DNA of 10,841 nucleotides from Candidatus Gastranaerophilales bacterium (GCA_028691575.1 JAQUYY010000042.1:1-10841); one strand, 5' to 3'; positions 1 to 5,711 are shown, counted from the first letter of the stretch. Numbers and translations are program-made. Notes: generated from the sequence alone by a model not told the origin.

Positions 1-155
1 TCTAATTCAGCTCTATAATAATTTTTTTCTTCAAAAAATTTCAAACCTCTTTTATTATGATTATTTGCATTATAAGCTGAATCTAATACAAATGTATTGC
101 CTTGAATAATTGTTATTATGGCAAGAATTAAAAAAGTTTTTAATGCTTTTTTCAT
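1..155 (-). CDS. N-terminal part of an exported protein with a TPR-like segment (cut by window edge)
   Basis: The reading frame begins with ATG at 155 and runs leftwards off the window, giving 51 residues. It opens MKKALKTF, followed by a hydrophobic stretch to about residue 20, which looks like a signal peptide or membrane anchor. Residues about 30-51 (containing NKRGLKFFEEKNYYRAEL) have the A-x-N-x-x-G and Y-x-x-A spacing of the first helix pair of a tetratricopeptide repeat, so this is probably a secreted or periplasmic TPR protein. The ATG overlaps the stop codon of the upstream hydrolase gene in an ATGA arrangement, so the two are likely translationally coupled and cotranscribed. With so little sequence the TPR call is an inference from pattern only, and no function can be given. 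Confidence 0.6.
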   Translation of the reverse strand, partial: MKKALKTFLILAIITIIQGNTFVLDSAYNANNHNKRGLKFFEEKNYYRAEL

Positions 156-1093
156 AAAAGTTTTATTTCTAAACCTTCTTTTGCAAACATTGAATTTTGG
201 CAATATCTTTTAGCTTCTTGTTCCATATTTTCAATTTTTTCATCATTATAAGATGGATCAATATGGAATAAAACAAGTTGCTTAGCATTAGCATTTTTTG
301 CTGCATCGGCAGCCATTTCAGGCGTACTATGACCAAACCCTTGTTTTGTCAAAATCGGAGAATTATACTCATCATTGGTATATTGTGCATCATGAATCAG
401 TATGTCTGTATTTCTTGCAAAAGAGGCTAATTTTGTATCACCGCCGATATAGCACTCTTTGTCACTTGCATATACTATACTGTGACCTTTATAACTGATT
501 TTAAATATTAATACTCCGTTTTTCGGATGCGCATGTGATTTCATACATCTTATAACTATTGTATCATCAGGTATTTGAGCATCATTTAGGGGATTTACTT
601 TTTGTATAAACGGAATATTGCTATCAGGTTCGAGTAAAATCATTTCATTTTCTTTTAAATTACTTATACTTATTTGTGCTGCCATTTCACCTAATTCAAC
701 AGGAAAATAAGGAGTTATTATAAAGTCATTTAAGATATCTTCAAAGTTTGTCCCATATACAGTTGAGCCAAAAACATTAATTGAAGAGGTATTTATAAAA
801 ACAGGTTTAAAAAAAGGAAATCCTTGTATGTGATCCATATGGGCATGAGAAACTAAAAGAGTCATACTCATTGGAGCTCTGGTTTCTTCATTTGTTCCGC
901 TGGCTAAATAATTTTTAAATAAGTCATCTCCTAGCGAAACAATACCTGTTCCTGCGTCTAATATTATGAGATGACCATTTACATTTACTTCCACACAGGA
1001 AGTATTACCGCCATATATTAACTTGTCTGCATTTGGAGTAGGCATACTGCCTCTTACTCCTCTGAATTTTATACTGAAATTATTTTTACTCAT
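152..1093 (-). CDS. Metallo-beta-lactamase-fold metal-dependent hydrolase
   Basis: This is a cytoplasmic MBL-fold hydrolase of 313 residues, of the group opening with F-x-G-V-R-G-S-x-P-T-P and Y-G-G-N-T-S-C (residues about 10-33). The metal-binding HxHxDH motif is intact as HAHMDH at residues 83-88. Later candidate ligands are D211 (in YASDKE), H255 (in GHST) and H277 (in LFHIDP), all where RNase Z/phosphodiesterase-like MBL proteins have them. The family suggests a dinuclear Zn or Mn phosphodiesterase, but the substrate is unknown. I start at ATG 1093 because AGCAGG sits 6 bases upstream; a TTG at 1099 would leave no spacing. The start overlaps the small upstream gene by 8 bases and the end overlaps the next gene by 3, so it is the middle gene of a likely three-gene operon. 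It has no signal peptide. Confidence 0.88.
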   Translation of the reverse strand: MSKNNFSIKFRGVRGSMPTPNADKLIYGGNTSCVEVNVNGHLIILDAGTGIVSLGDDLFKNYLASGTNEETRAPMSMTLLVSHAHMDHIQGFPFFKPVFINTSSINVFGSTVYGTNFEDILNDFIITPYFPVELGEMAAQISISNLKENEMILLEPDSNIPFIQKVNPLNDAQIPDDTIVIRCMKSHAHPKNGVLIFKISYKGHSIVYASDKECYIGGDTKLASFARNTDILIHDAQYTNDEYNSPILTKQGFGHSTPEMAADAAKNANAKQLVLFHIDPSYNDEKIENMEQEAKRYCQNSMFAKEGLEIKLL

Positions 1094-1274
1094 ATACAAC
1101 CTGCTTGTTTAATTCTAATTTAAGTTTTTGTAATGTAACCGGCTCTAAATCACCATTTTGTTTATACTGTTTAATTACATTAATAATAAATTCTCCATCA
1201 GCATTGTTTAATATTTTTTCTATTGAACAAATGGCAAAATTCAATTCTGATGTCATGTTTTCCGTATTTTGCAT
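1086..1274 (-). CDS. Small conserved-looking hypothetical protein, 62 residues
   Basis: I do not recognise this protein. It has 62 residues, is mostly helical in character and has no membrane segment or signal peptide. Mid-protein it reads about one acidic or basic residue in four, and its second half (from YKQNGDLEP) resembles a short amphipathic regulatory protein. It is likely real because a strong ribosome-binding site, GGGAG, lies 7 bases before ATG 1274, and because its 3' end overlaps the MBL hydrolase start by 8 bases, a usual sign of coupling. A second in-frame ATG lies at codon 7. Position as first gene of the operon suggests a partner or regulator of the hydrolase, but this is inference from context. 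A plus-strand frame over the same bases is a shadow. Confidence 0.65.
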   Translation of the reverse strand: MQNTENMTSELNFAICSIEKILNNADGEFIINVIKQYKQNGDLEPVTLQKLKLELNKQVVYE

Positions 1275-1316
1275 AATATTTCTCCCAAGTAGCTATGTAA
1301 TTATTTTATAAATTCA

Positions 1317-1331
1317 ATGCTATGTTAGCAT
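1317..1331. repeat. Short hairpin ATGCTA-TGT-TAGCAT
   Basis: A perfect 6-bp inverted repeat with a 3-base loop lies about 45 bases upstream of the 62-residue gene. It could be a protein-binding site or a small leader hairpin for the minus-strand operon. It is short enough to arise by chance. Confidence 0.35.
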
Positions 1332-1338
1332 CATCTAT

Positions 1339-1374
1339 ATTTATGAATTATATTTTAAAAAATAATTCATAAAT
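1339..1374. repeat. 13-bp perfect inverted repeat (AT-only hairpin or operator)
   Basis: The arms ATTTATGAATTAT (1339-1351) and ATAATTCATAAAT (1362-1374) are exact reverse complements around a 10-base spacer that itself can pair partly. It lies in the 269-base gap between the DUF4145 gene and the minus-strand operon. A run of five T follows on the plus strand, but no plus-strand gene precedes it. On the minus strand it could act as a weak terminator for the DUF4145 gene or as a regulatory site for the operon downstream. The rest of this gap (1375-1543) shows nothing further that I can name. Confidence 0.5.
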
Positions 1375-1543
1375 TTTTATTTCATATTTCACCTGTTTGT
1401 TATAAAATATTTAGTTTCAATCCATACCCCTATGTGAAGGACTTGACAAACGAAAATTCCTATAAAATTTGGATTTTATTTTTTCATTACCATAACCTTA
1501 ATAAAAATAACGCATGTAGGATTTATTGATATAAATATTTCAA

Positions 1544-2263
1544 TTAATTTATTATGCCGGAAAGAAAAGAATATAGCTCTTTAAGAACATCGATGGCACT
1601 TACGACCCATTTTTGAATACTAAAATAAACAAACAAACAGCCTAAAAGCATCAGCACAAATAAAGGCATAATAGCCGGTTTTAATTTTTCAAATTCAAAT
1701 CTGCTTATCTTAATCTTAGCTTTTTTTTTCTTAGTAATTTTAGCTGAAGTTCTTTTTTTAGGCTTAATATTAACAGATTTTTTCTTTTCTTTCTTTAATT
1801 TTTCTACATATTTTTTTTGAAAAGGTTTTTCACCTGTCATTAAAATTTCTTCGCTAAATAATGTTTTTTCCAGCTTTTTATTTATTCCATATTTCATATG
1901 AGAATAAAATATAGCAATTTCATAAGATCTTTCTAAGCATTCTAGAGCGATTTCGGGCTTAATTGATGATGATGATGAATGAGCAGATATATTTCCGTAT
2001 TTTTTTAAAAAATACAAATCATCAGTAAATTCTTTCATTCTTATATTTAGATTAGAATTATCTTTGATTTTATTTATCATTGAATCAAAGGTGTCTTCCG
2101 GCGTAATTTTATCTTGCAATAAATCCTTGCAAATATTTTCAGCAAAACGTCTGGTTTGAACCACAGATTGCTCGTAATATTCATCTCGAAAGAGTTTCTC
2201 TGCCTCTAATATTATTTTGAAAAATTTTTCATTATTTTTCTTTAAAAATACAAAATTGCTCAT
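1544..2263 (-). CDS. DUF4145-type domain protein with lysine-rich linker and C-terminal membrane helix
   Basis: The protein has 239 residues. Residues about 5-125 look like the helical DUF4145 domain best known from the N-terminus of HsdR-type restriction subunits: AEKLF at 21-25, RRFAENICKDLL at 38-49 and the family's GN-x-x-x-H signature at G90/N91/H95. Residues about 151-187 are very lysine-rich, and 197-216 form a single strongly hydrophobic helix, followed by a short amphipathic tail. No helicase, nuclease or methylase domain is present and no restriction genes are nearby, so it is not evidently part of a restriction system. The basic linker next to the membrane could bind nucleic acid or acidic lipid; that is inference. 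No Shine-Dalgarno sequence precedes ATG 2263. It is monocistronic. I am fairly sure of the domain, not of any function. Confidence 0.72.
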   Translation of the reverse strand: MSNFVFLKKNNEKFFKIILEAEKLFRDEYYEQSVVQTRRFAENICKDLLQDKITPEDTFDSMINKIKDNSNLNIRMKEFTDDLYFLKKYGNISAHSSSSSIKPEIALECLERSYEIAIFYSHMKYGINKKLEKTLFSEEILMTGEKPFQKKYVEKLKKEKKKSVNIKPKKRTSAKITKKKKAKIKISRFEFEKLKPAIMPLFVLMLLGCLFVYFSIQKWVVSAIDVLKELYSFLSGIIN

Positions 2264-2270
2264 AAAATTA

Positions 2271-2279
2271 ACTATAACA
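2271..2279 (-). promoter_or_regulatory. Candidate extended -10 promoter of the DUF4145 gene, possibly leaderless
   Basis: On the minus strand the sequence TGTTATAGT matches an extended -10 element (TGnTATAAT with one mismatch). It ends 7 bases before the ATG at 2263, so transcription would begin at or next to the start codon. No Shine-Dalgarno sequence is present, which agrees with leaderless translation. There is no good -35 hexamer. AT-rich DNA makes chance matches common. Confidence 0.35.
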
Positions 2280-2320
2280 AATAATATCTAAAAAATAAAA
2301 AGAATTTTATCCTCAGAACT

Positions 2321-2336
2321 AAAAACACCGGTTTTT
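2321..2336. repeat. Small hairpin AAAAAC-ACCG-GTTTTT
   Basis: A 6-bp stem with a 4-base loop lies in the 260-base gap between the divergent DUF4145 and arsR genes. It is followed by one more T on the plus strand, and read on the minus strand it also ends in T. It may be a weak bidirectional terminator or a remnant. It contains only one G-C pair in the stem. Confidence 0.3.
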
Positions 2337-2339
2337 TAA

Positions 2340-2430
2340 TATCAAAATTAATAAGGATTTTCTCCCTACAGATTCTACGATTCGATTCGCTCACTTGCAT
2401 CCTGAATAAAAGTACGGCTTATTCTTAGTT
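2340..2430. other. Less AT-rich islet in the gap between divergent genes
   Basis: About 90 bases around 2362-2420 are visibly richer in G and C than the gap on either side. They carry a repeated pentamer (GATTC three times within 2371-2388) and a 6-bp inverted repeat GAATAA/TTATTC (2404-2409 and 2419-2424). On the minus strand a 42-codon frame runs 2400-2272, but it has no convincing ribosome-binding site and its C-terminus is compositionally poor, so I do not call a gene. I could not fold it into a tRNA. It might be the trace of a dispersed repeat or a small RNA. Confidence 0.25.
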
Positions 2431-2483
2431 TACATCTCAAGAAAAGAATCATTTAAAAAGTGGTGGTTTTTATTAAAATAGAA

Positions 2484-2489
2484 TATAAT
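2484..2489 (+). promoter_or_regulatory. Candidate -10 box of arsR
   Basis: A perfect TATAAT lies 34 bases before the arsR ATG. No recognisable -35 is found 16-18 bases upstream (the bases there read TGGTGG), which would fit a weak or regulated promoter. The leader would be under 30 bases, without a clear Shine-Dalgarno sequence. Confidence 0.4.
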
Positions 2490-2523
2490 ATTAGTTTATT
2501 ATCAACAATATAAGTTAGATAAA

Positions 2524-2814
2524 ATGAATAAAGAATTGCTGAATAAGTACAAAAATCGCTCTGAAATTATTAAAGCCCTTGCTCACCCTGCAAGGTTATT
2601 TATGATTGATTTTTTATCGGATGGCGAAAAGTGTGTTTGTAAGTTTACGGAAAAATTGCAGCTCGACCAGTCTACCGTTTCAAAACATCTTGCCGTTCTT
2701 AAAAATGCAGGTCTCGTTGAAGATGAAAAAAGAGGACTGAATGTATTTTACAAATTAAAATGTCCCTGCATATTGAACATTTTTGGATGTATTGAGTCTG
2801 TTAATAAAAATTAG
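2524..2814 (+). CDS. arsR: ArsR-family metal(loid)-responsive repressor
   Basis: This is a 96-residue winged-helix repressor of the ArsR/SmtB family, acting as a DNA-binding dimer released by metal(loid). ALAHPARLFMIDFL (residues 18-31) is the family's first helix pair, and the recognition helix is around QSTVSKHLAVLKNAGLV (49-65), followed by the wing with FYKL. The classical CVC metalloid motif is present as C37-V38-C39. Additional cysteines at C80, C82 and C89 near the C-terminus (KCPC...GC) make a second candidate site, as seen in some divergent ArsR proteins. The first gene of the cassette, it is separated from the permease by a small hairpin terminator and a palindrome that may be its operator. 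No strong Shine-Dalgarno sequence precedes the ATG. Inducer identity (As, Sb or organoarsenical) is inferred from the neighbours. Confidence 0.9.
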   Translation: MNKELLNKYKNRSEIIKALAHPARLFMIDFLSDGEKCVCKFTEKLQLDQSTVSKHLAVLKNAGLVEDEKRGLNVFYKLKCPCILNIFGCIESVNKN

Positions 2815-2824
2815 TAAACTATTT

Positions 2825-2849
2825 AAAAAAATAGACTATTGTCTTTTTT
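2825..2849 (+). terminator. Hairpin terminator after arsR
   Basis: The stem AGAC-TATT-GTCT (2833-2844) is followed by T5 (2845-2849) and preceded by an A-run that can extend the pairing past one T-T mismatch. It lies 20 bases after the arsR stop. The short stem suggests partial termination, which would let some transcripts run into the permease operon. Confidence 0.5.
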
Positions 2850-2854
2850 GTAAT

Positions 2855-2876
2855 TATATGGCAAAATGACCATATA
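2855..2876. promoter_or_regulatory. Candidate ArsR operator: TATATGG-N8-CCATATA
   Basis: A perfect 7+7 bp inverted repeat with an 8-base spacer lies between arsR and the permease gene. It ends 6 bases before a perfect TATAAT (2883-2888) and covers the position where the -35 of that promoter would be (TGGCAA, 2859-2864, 18-base spacing). A dimeric repressor bound here would block RNA polymerase. The size suits an ArsR/SmtB-family operator. Assignment to this ArsR rests on position only. Confidence 0.5.
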
Positions 2877-2888
2877 TAAATATATAAT
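2859..2888 (+). promoter_or_regulatory. Candidate promoter of the permease-redox operon
   Basis: TATAAT at 2883-2888 is a perfect -10 and TGGCAA at 2859-2864 is a half-matching -35 with an 18-base spacer. The start site would fall near 2895, leaving a leader of about 28 bases that contains the GAGAGG ribosome-binding site. The preceding terminator argues that this operon needs its own promoter. Confidence 0.45.
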
Positions 2889-2922
2889 AATTTTATACGT
2901 GAAAGTAGAGAGAGGATAAATT

Positions 2923-4221
2923 ATGGAATCTAAAAAAGAATTAAAAATTTTATTTCTAATTATTGCAGTATTTTTGGGGTTTTTCTTTCTGCCTGTCGGA
3001 ACGCCAAGATTTGACAATGCAATAATGGAAGCCCTTTACCTTGCAAAATGGTATGCACAAGAACATGTGTTATTATGTCTTGTTCCCGCATTTTTTATAG
3101 CAGGTGCAATAGCAGTATTTATGAATCAAAATGCTGTTATGAAATATCTTGGGGCAAAAGCTAATAAATTTGTGGCATACAGCGTGGCATCCGTTTCAGG
3201 TACAATTCTTGCAGTTTGTTCCTGTACGGTTTTACCGCTTTTTGCCGGTATTTATAAAAAAGGTGCCGGATTAGGTCCTGCAACTGCCTTTTTATATTCG
3301 GGTCCTGCCATTAATATTCTTGCAATTATACTTACTGCAAGAATTCTAGGCTATGAACTGGGTATCGCAAGAACAGTCGGGGCGGTTTTATTTAGCGTGA
3401 TAATCGGACTTGCGATGCATTTTATATACAGAAAAGAAGAACATGATAAAGCAAATTCACAATTAATGATGTCTGAACCTGAAGTTTTAAGACCATTATG
3501 GCAAAACGCAATGTTTTTCTTTTCAATGATATTAATTCTTGTTTTTGCAAACTGGGGAAATCCAAATGCAACTTCAGGGGTATTCTATACAATTTTTAGC
3601 GCAAAATGGACCTTAACAGCTTTAGCATCAGTTATATTTGCAGTTATGCTTGCCGGATGGTTTAAAATAAAATGGTTCAAAGTTCTTTTTGCAGCAATCC
3701 CTGTTGTTGTAACAGCTGCTATGTTCCCTCATGAACCTTTAATACCCTTTACTGTAGGTGTAGCAGGTTTGTCGGTAATAACTGCAACTGATAAAGGTGA
3801 AGCAGGTGATTGGCTTCAATCAACTTGGGGGTTTGCAAAACAAATTCTTCCTTTACTTTTGTTTGGTGTTTTAATTTCCGGAATTTTACTTGGCAGACCT
3901 GATCATGAAGGGATTATTCCTTCGCACTGGATAAGTTCACTTGTGGGCGGAAATTCAATTATGGCAAACTTTATTGCTTCATTCATAGGTGCATTTATGT
4001 ATTTTGCAACATTAACAGAGATTCCGATACTTCAAGGTCTTATTGGTGCCGGCATGGGCAAAGGTCCTGCCCTTGCACTATTATTAGCAGGTCCTGCTTT
4101 AAGCTTGCCTAATATGCTTGTAATCAGAAGCGTTATGGGAAATCAAAAAACAGCCGTTTTTGTCTCACTTGTAATAGTAATGGCAACTATCAGCGGCTTA
4201 ATTTACGGTATGTTCTTTTAG
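2923..4221 (+). CDS. DUF318/ArsP-type permease, putative (organo)arsenical or metal exporter
   Basis: This integral membrane protein has 432 residues and belongs to the DUF318/COG0701 permease family, which includes ArsP exporters of trivalent organoarsenicals. Two similar halves are visible: GPATAFLYSGPAIN (118-131) in the first and GPALALLLAGPALSLPN (381-397) in the second, a typical internal duplication. The cysteines of CSC (C99 and C101, in AVCSCTVLP) lie in a membrane segment before the first repeat motif and are the likely metalloid or thiol site. At least eight hydrophobic segments can be seen. It is longer than the roughly 320-residue ArsP of Campylobacter, the extra length being an added middle part. 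GAGAGG lies 8 bases before the ATG. The next gene starts 13 bases after the stop. Substrate is inferred from arsR, arsF and arsG neighbours; another soft metal is possible. Confidence 0.85.
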   Translation: MESKKELKILFLIIAVFLGFFFLPVGTPRFDNAIMEALYLAKWYAQEHVLLCLVPAFFIAGAIAVFMNQNAVMKYLGAKANKFVAYSVASVSGTILAVCSCTVLPLFAGIYKKGAGLGPATAFLYSGPAINILAIILTARILGYELGIARTVGAVLFSVIIGLAMHFIYRKEEHDKANSQLMMSEPEVLRPLWQNAMFFFSMILILVFANWGNPNATSGVFYTIFSAKWTLTALASVIFAVMLAGWFKIKWFKVLFAAIPVVVTAAMFPHEPLIPFTVGVAGLSVITATDKGEAGDWLQSTWGFAKQILPLLLFGVLISGILLGRPDHEGIIPSHWISSLVGGNSIMANFIASFIGAFMYFATLTEIPILQGLIGAGMGKGPALALLLAGPALSLPNMLVIRSVMGNQKTAVFVSLVIVMATISGLIYGMFF

Positions 4222-4234
4222 AAAGGAGAAAATA

Positions 4235-4468
4235 ATGAGAAAAATACAAATTTTAGGAACCGGATGTCCAAAATGTGAAAAATTGGCAGAAGTTGCTATT
4301 CAAGGTGCTAATGAACTTGGCATTGAATACGAAATCATCAAGGTTAAGGACATCAATGACATTATTAACATGGGTGTAATGGTAACACCTGCCTTAGCTG
4401 TTAATGATGTTGTTAAAGTCGCAGGTAAAATCCCTACAATTGATGAAATCAAAGAATATCTTAAGTAG
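4235..4468 (+). CDS. Small CxxC redox protein (TM0996/MTH895 glutaredoxin-like family)
   Basis: The protein has 77 residues and a thioredoxin-like fold of the TM0996/MTH895 (redox-active disulfide protein 2) type. The active site is GTGCPKC with C11 and C14, and the cis-proline loop appears in GVMVTPALAV, with a typical PTIDEIKEYL end. It has no signal peptide, so it acts in the cytoplasm. Such proteins often sit beside DUF318 permeases, as here. It may hand electrons to the permease or to the membrane protein two genes downstream, or bind the metal(loid) for export. A strong AAAGGAG lies just before the ATG, inside the 13-base gap after the permease. It may be the counterpart of the partner called ArsE in arsEFG operons, but I am not sure of that equivalence. 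Confidence 0.88.
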   Translation: MRKIQILGTGCPKCEKLAEVAIQGANELGIEYEIIKVKDINDIINMGVMVTPALAVNDVVKVAGKIPTIDEIKEYLK

Positions 4469-4512
4469 AAAGAAAATTTAAAATAATATAGTATAAAATT
4501 AAGGAGGCAAAA

Positions 4513-4962
4513 ATGTTAAAAATTACAAAACTACTAACTATATTTTCAATATTCTCTGCTCTAACCTTTTCATTTGCACTGACAAGCTGTTCGTTTGCTG
4601 CTCCGAAAGATAAAACAATTCCTATTAAATCAGAAGTGAAAAACAGTTCAAAGATTATTGTTTATTATTTTTATGCTAAACCACGATGTGCAAGCTGCAA
4701 AAAAATCGAGGCTTATACTAAAGAAGCTGTAGAATCCATGAATAAAAGTAATATTCAATATAGAGCTATTGATTTGGACAACAAAGCAAACAGCCGCTAT
4801 TCAAAAGATTACAAGCTTTTTACCAAGGCTGTTGTTTTGTCAAAAGTTGAAAAAGGAAAAGAAGTTAAATGGAAAAATTTAGACGGCATTTGGACAAAAC
4901 TCAATAATGAAACAGAATTTAAAAATTACATTAAGAAAGAAGTAAAAAACTTCGGAGGTTAA
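4513..4962 (+). CDS. arsF: ArsF-type thioredoxin-like lipoprotein
   Basis: The protein has 149 residues. An N-terminal signal with the lipobox LTSC (C26) marks it as a lipoprotein, anchored on the outer face of the cytoplasmic membrane or in the periplasm. The domain that follows (about 47-145) matches the family annotated as nitrophenyl-compound nitroreductase subunit ArsF: VYYFYAKPRCASCKKIEAYTKE with the redox pair C59 and C62, then KAVVLSKVEKGKEVKWKNLD. Like a thioredoxin it should cycle a disulfide. The family name comes from operons reducing nitroaromatic arsenicals. AAGGAGG stands 6 bases before the ATG. Its last codons (GGAGGT) serve as the ribosome-binding site of the next gene, which begins 1 base after its stop. 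Its function here is inferred, since no nitroreductase with a flavin fold is present. Confidence 0.82.
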   Translation: MLKITKLLTIFSIFSALTFSFALTSCSFAAPKDKTIPIKSEVKNSSKIIVYYFYAKPRCASCKKIEAYTKEAVESMNKSNIQYRAIDLDNKANSRYSKDYKLFTKAVVLSKVEKGKEVKWKNLDGIWTKLNNETEFKNYIKKEVKNFGG

Positions 4963-4963
4963 A

Positions 4964-5647
4964 ATGTCATTCGCACTACTATCTGCCCTATGGTTGGGTA
5001 TATTAACATCAATTAGCCCTTGTCCGCTTGCAACAAACGTTGCAGCCATATCATTTATCGGCAAAAATATTACCTGTCCGTATAAAACCGTATTATCAGG
5101 TTTTATATATACATTCGGAAGAATACTCAGCTATGTTTTATTGGGTATGGTTATTGTGGCAGGTCTGCTTTCTGTGCCTTCAATAGCAGGGTTTCTACAG
5201 CATTATATGAACTTGATAATGGGTCCATTGCTCATTATCATCGGTGTTATTCTGCTTGAAATAATCAAATTGAATTTTTCAGCAGGAGTAGCGGGAACAG
5301 GATTTCAAGATAAAGTCAAAGAATCCGGTCTTATAGGAGCTTTGCTTCTTGGCGTAATATTTGCTCTTTCTTTCTGCCCCATTTCGGCAGCTTTATTCTT
5401 TGGAAGCCTAATTTCTTTATCCGTTGAACACAATTCAAAAGTCTTAATGCCTTTAATATATGGCGTAGGAACAGGACTTCCGGTTGTGTTATTTGCAGTA
5501 ATAATAGCATTTAGCGTAAATTCTGTCGGTAAAGCATATAACTGCCTTGTTAAATTTGAATTTTGGATGAGAAAAATAACAGGAATTGTGTTTATTTTGG
5601 CAGGGATTTACTTCACAGCCACTCATCTTTTCGGACTTTCACTATAA
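4964..5647 (+). CDS. arsG: ArsG-type, CcdA/DsbD-like membrane protein
   Basis: This membrane protein has 227 residues and about six transmembrane helices in the CcdA/DsbD/sulfite-exporter-like fold. The paired half-signatures ISPCPLA (C20) and SFCPISAA (C138) are where CcdA and DsbD carry the two cysteines that pass electrons through the membrane. The sequence agrees with the family annotated as aromatic aminobenzylarsenical efflux permease ArsG. That annotation and a thiol relay role are both compatible with what is seen. The gene starts 1 base after arsF, with its Shine-Dalgarno inside the arsF 3' end, so the two are coupled. It is the last gene of the cassette, followed by two terminators. 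No other cassette gene of the usual ars set (arsA, arsB, arsC, arsM) is visible. Confidence 0.82.
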   Translation: MSFALLSALWLGILTSISPCPLATNVAAISFIGKNITCPYKTVLSGFIYTFGRILSYVLLGMVIVAGLLSVPSIAGFLQHYMNLIMGPLLIIIGVILLEIIKLNFSAGVAGTGFQDKVKESGLIGALLLGVIFALSFCPISAALFFGSLISLSVEHNSKVLMPLIYGVGTGLPVVLFAVIIAFSVNSVGKAYNCLVKFEFWMRKITGIVFILAGIYFTATHLFGLSL

Positions 5648-5685
5648 AAATAAAATATTAGCTCTTTTTGTCCATCAAAATTAAT

Positions 5686-5711
5686 GCCGATTATGACATA
5701 ACGGTCTTTTT
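5686..5711 (+). terminator. Hairpin terminator of the arsG operon
   Basis: The stem CCG(A)TTA with TAACGG around a 5-base loop TGACA (5687-5704) has one bulged A and is followed by C and T5 (5707-5711). It lies 40 bases after the arsG stop and reads in the correct direction. Confidence 0.5.

Noticed and set aside
1093..1099. Longer MBL hydrolase beginning at TTG 1099
   Set aside because: The Shine-Dalgarno AGCAGG directly abuts TTG, leaving no spacing, while it is correctly spaced from ATG 1093.
1429..1475. TTGACA near 1443 on the plus strand as a promoter
   Set aside because: No -10 stands at 16-18 bases and no plus-strand gene follows before 2524.
2272..2400. 42-codon minus-strand frame upstream of the DUF4145 gene
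   Set aside because: It has no convincing ribosome-binding site, its C-terminus is a run of Phe, Leu and Tyr from AT-rich DNA, and it has no recognised similarity.
2340..2430. tRNA or other structured RNA gene in the arsR upstream gap
   Set aside because: The bases cannot be arranged into a cloverleaf on either strand, and no CCA end or T-loop in context is present.
4469..4512. Internal promoter before arsF (TATAAA near 4493)
   Set aside because: No -35 is present and the sequence is simply AT-rich; the short gap is better explained as intra-operon spacing.
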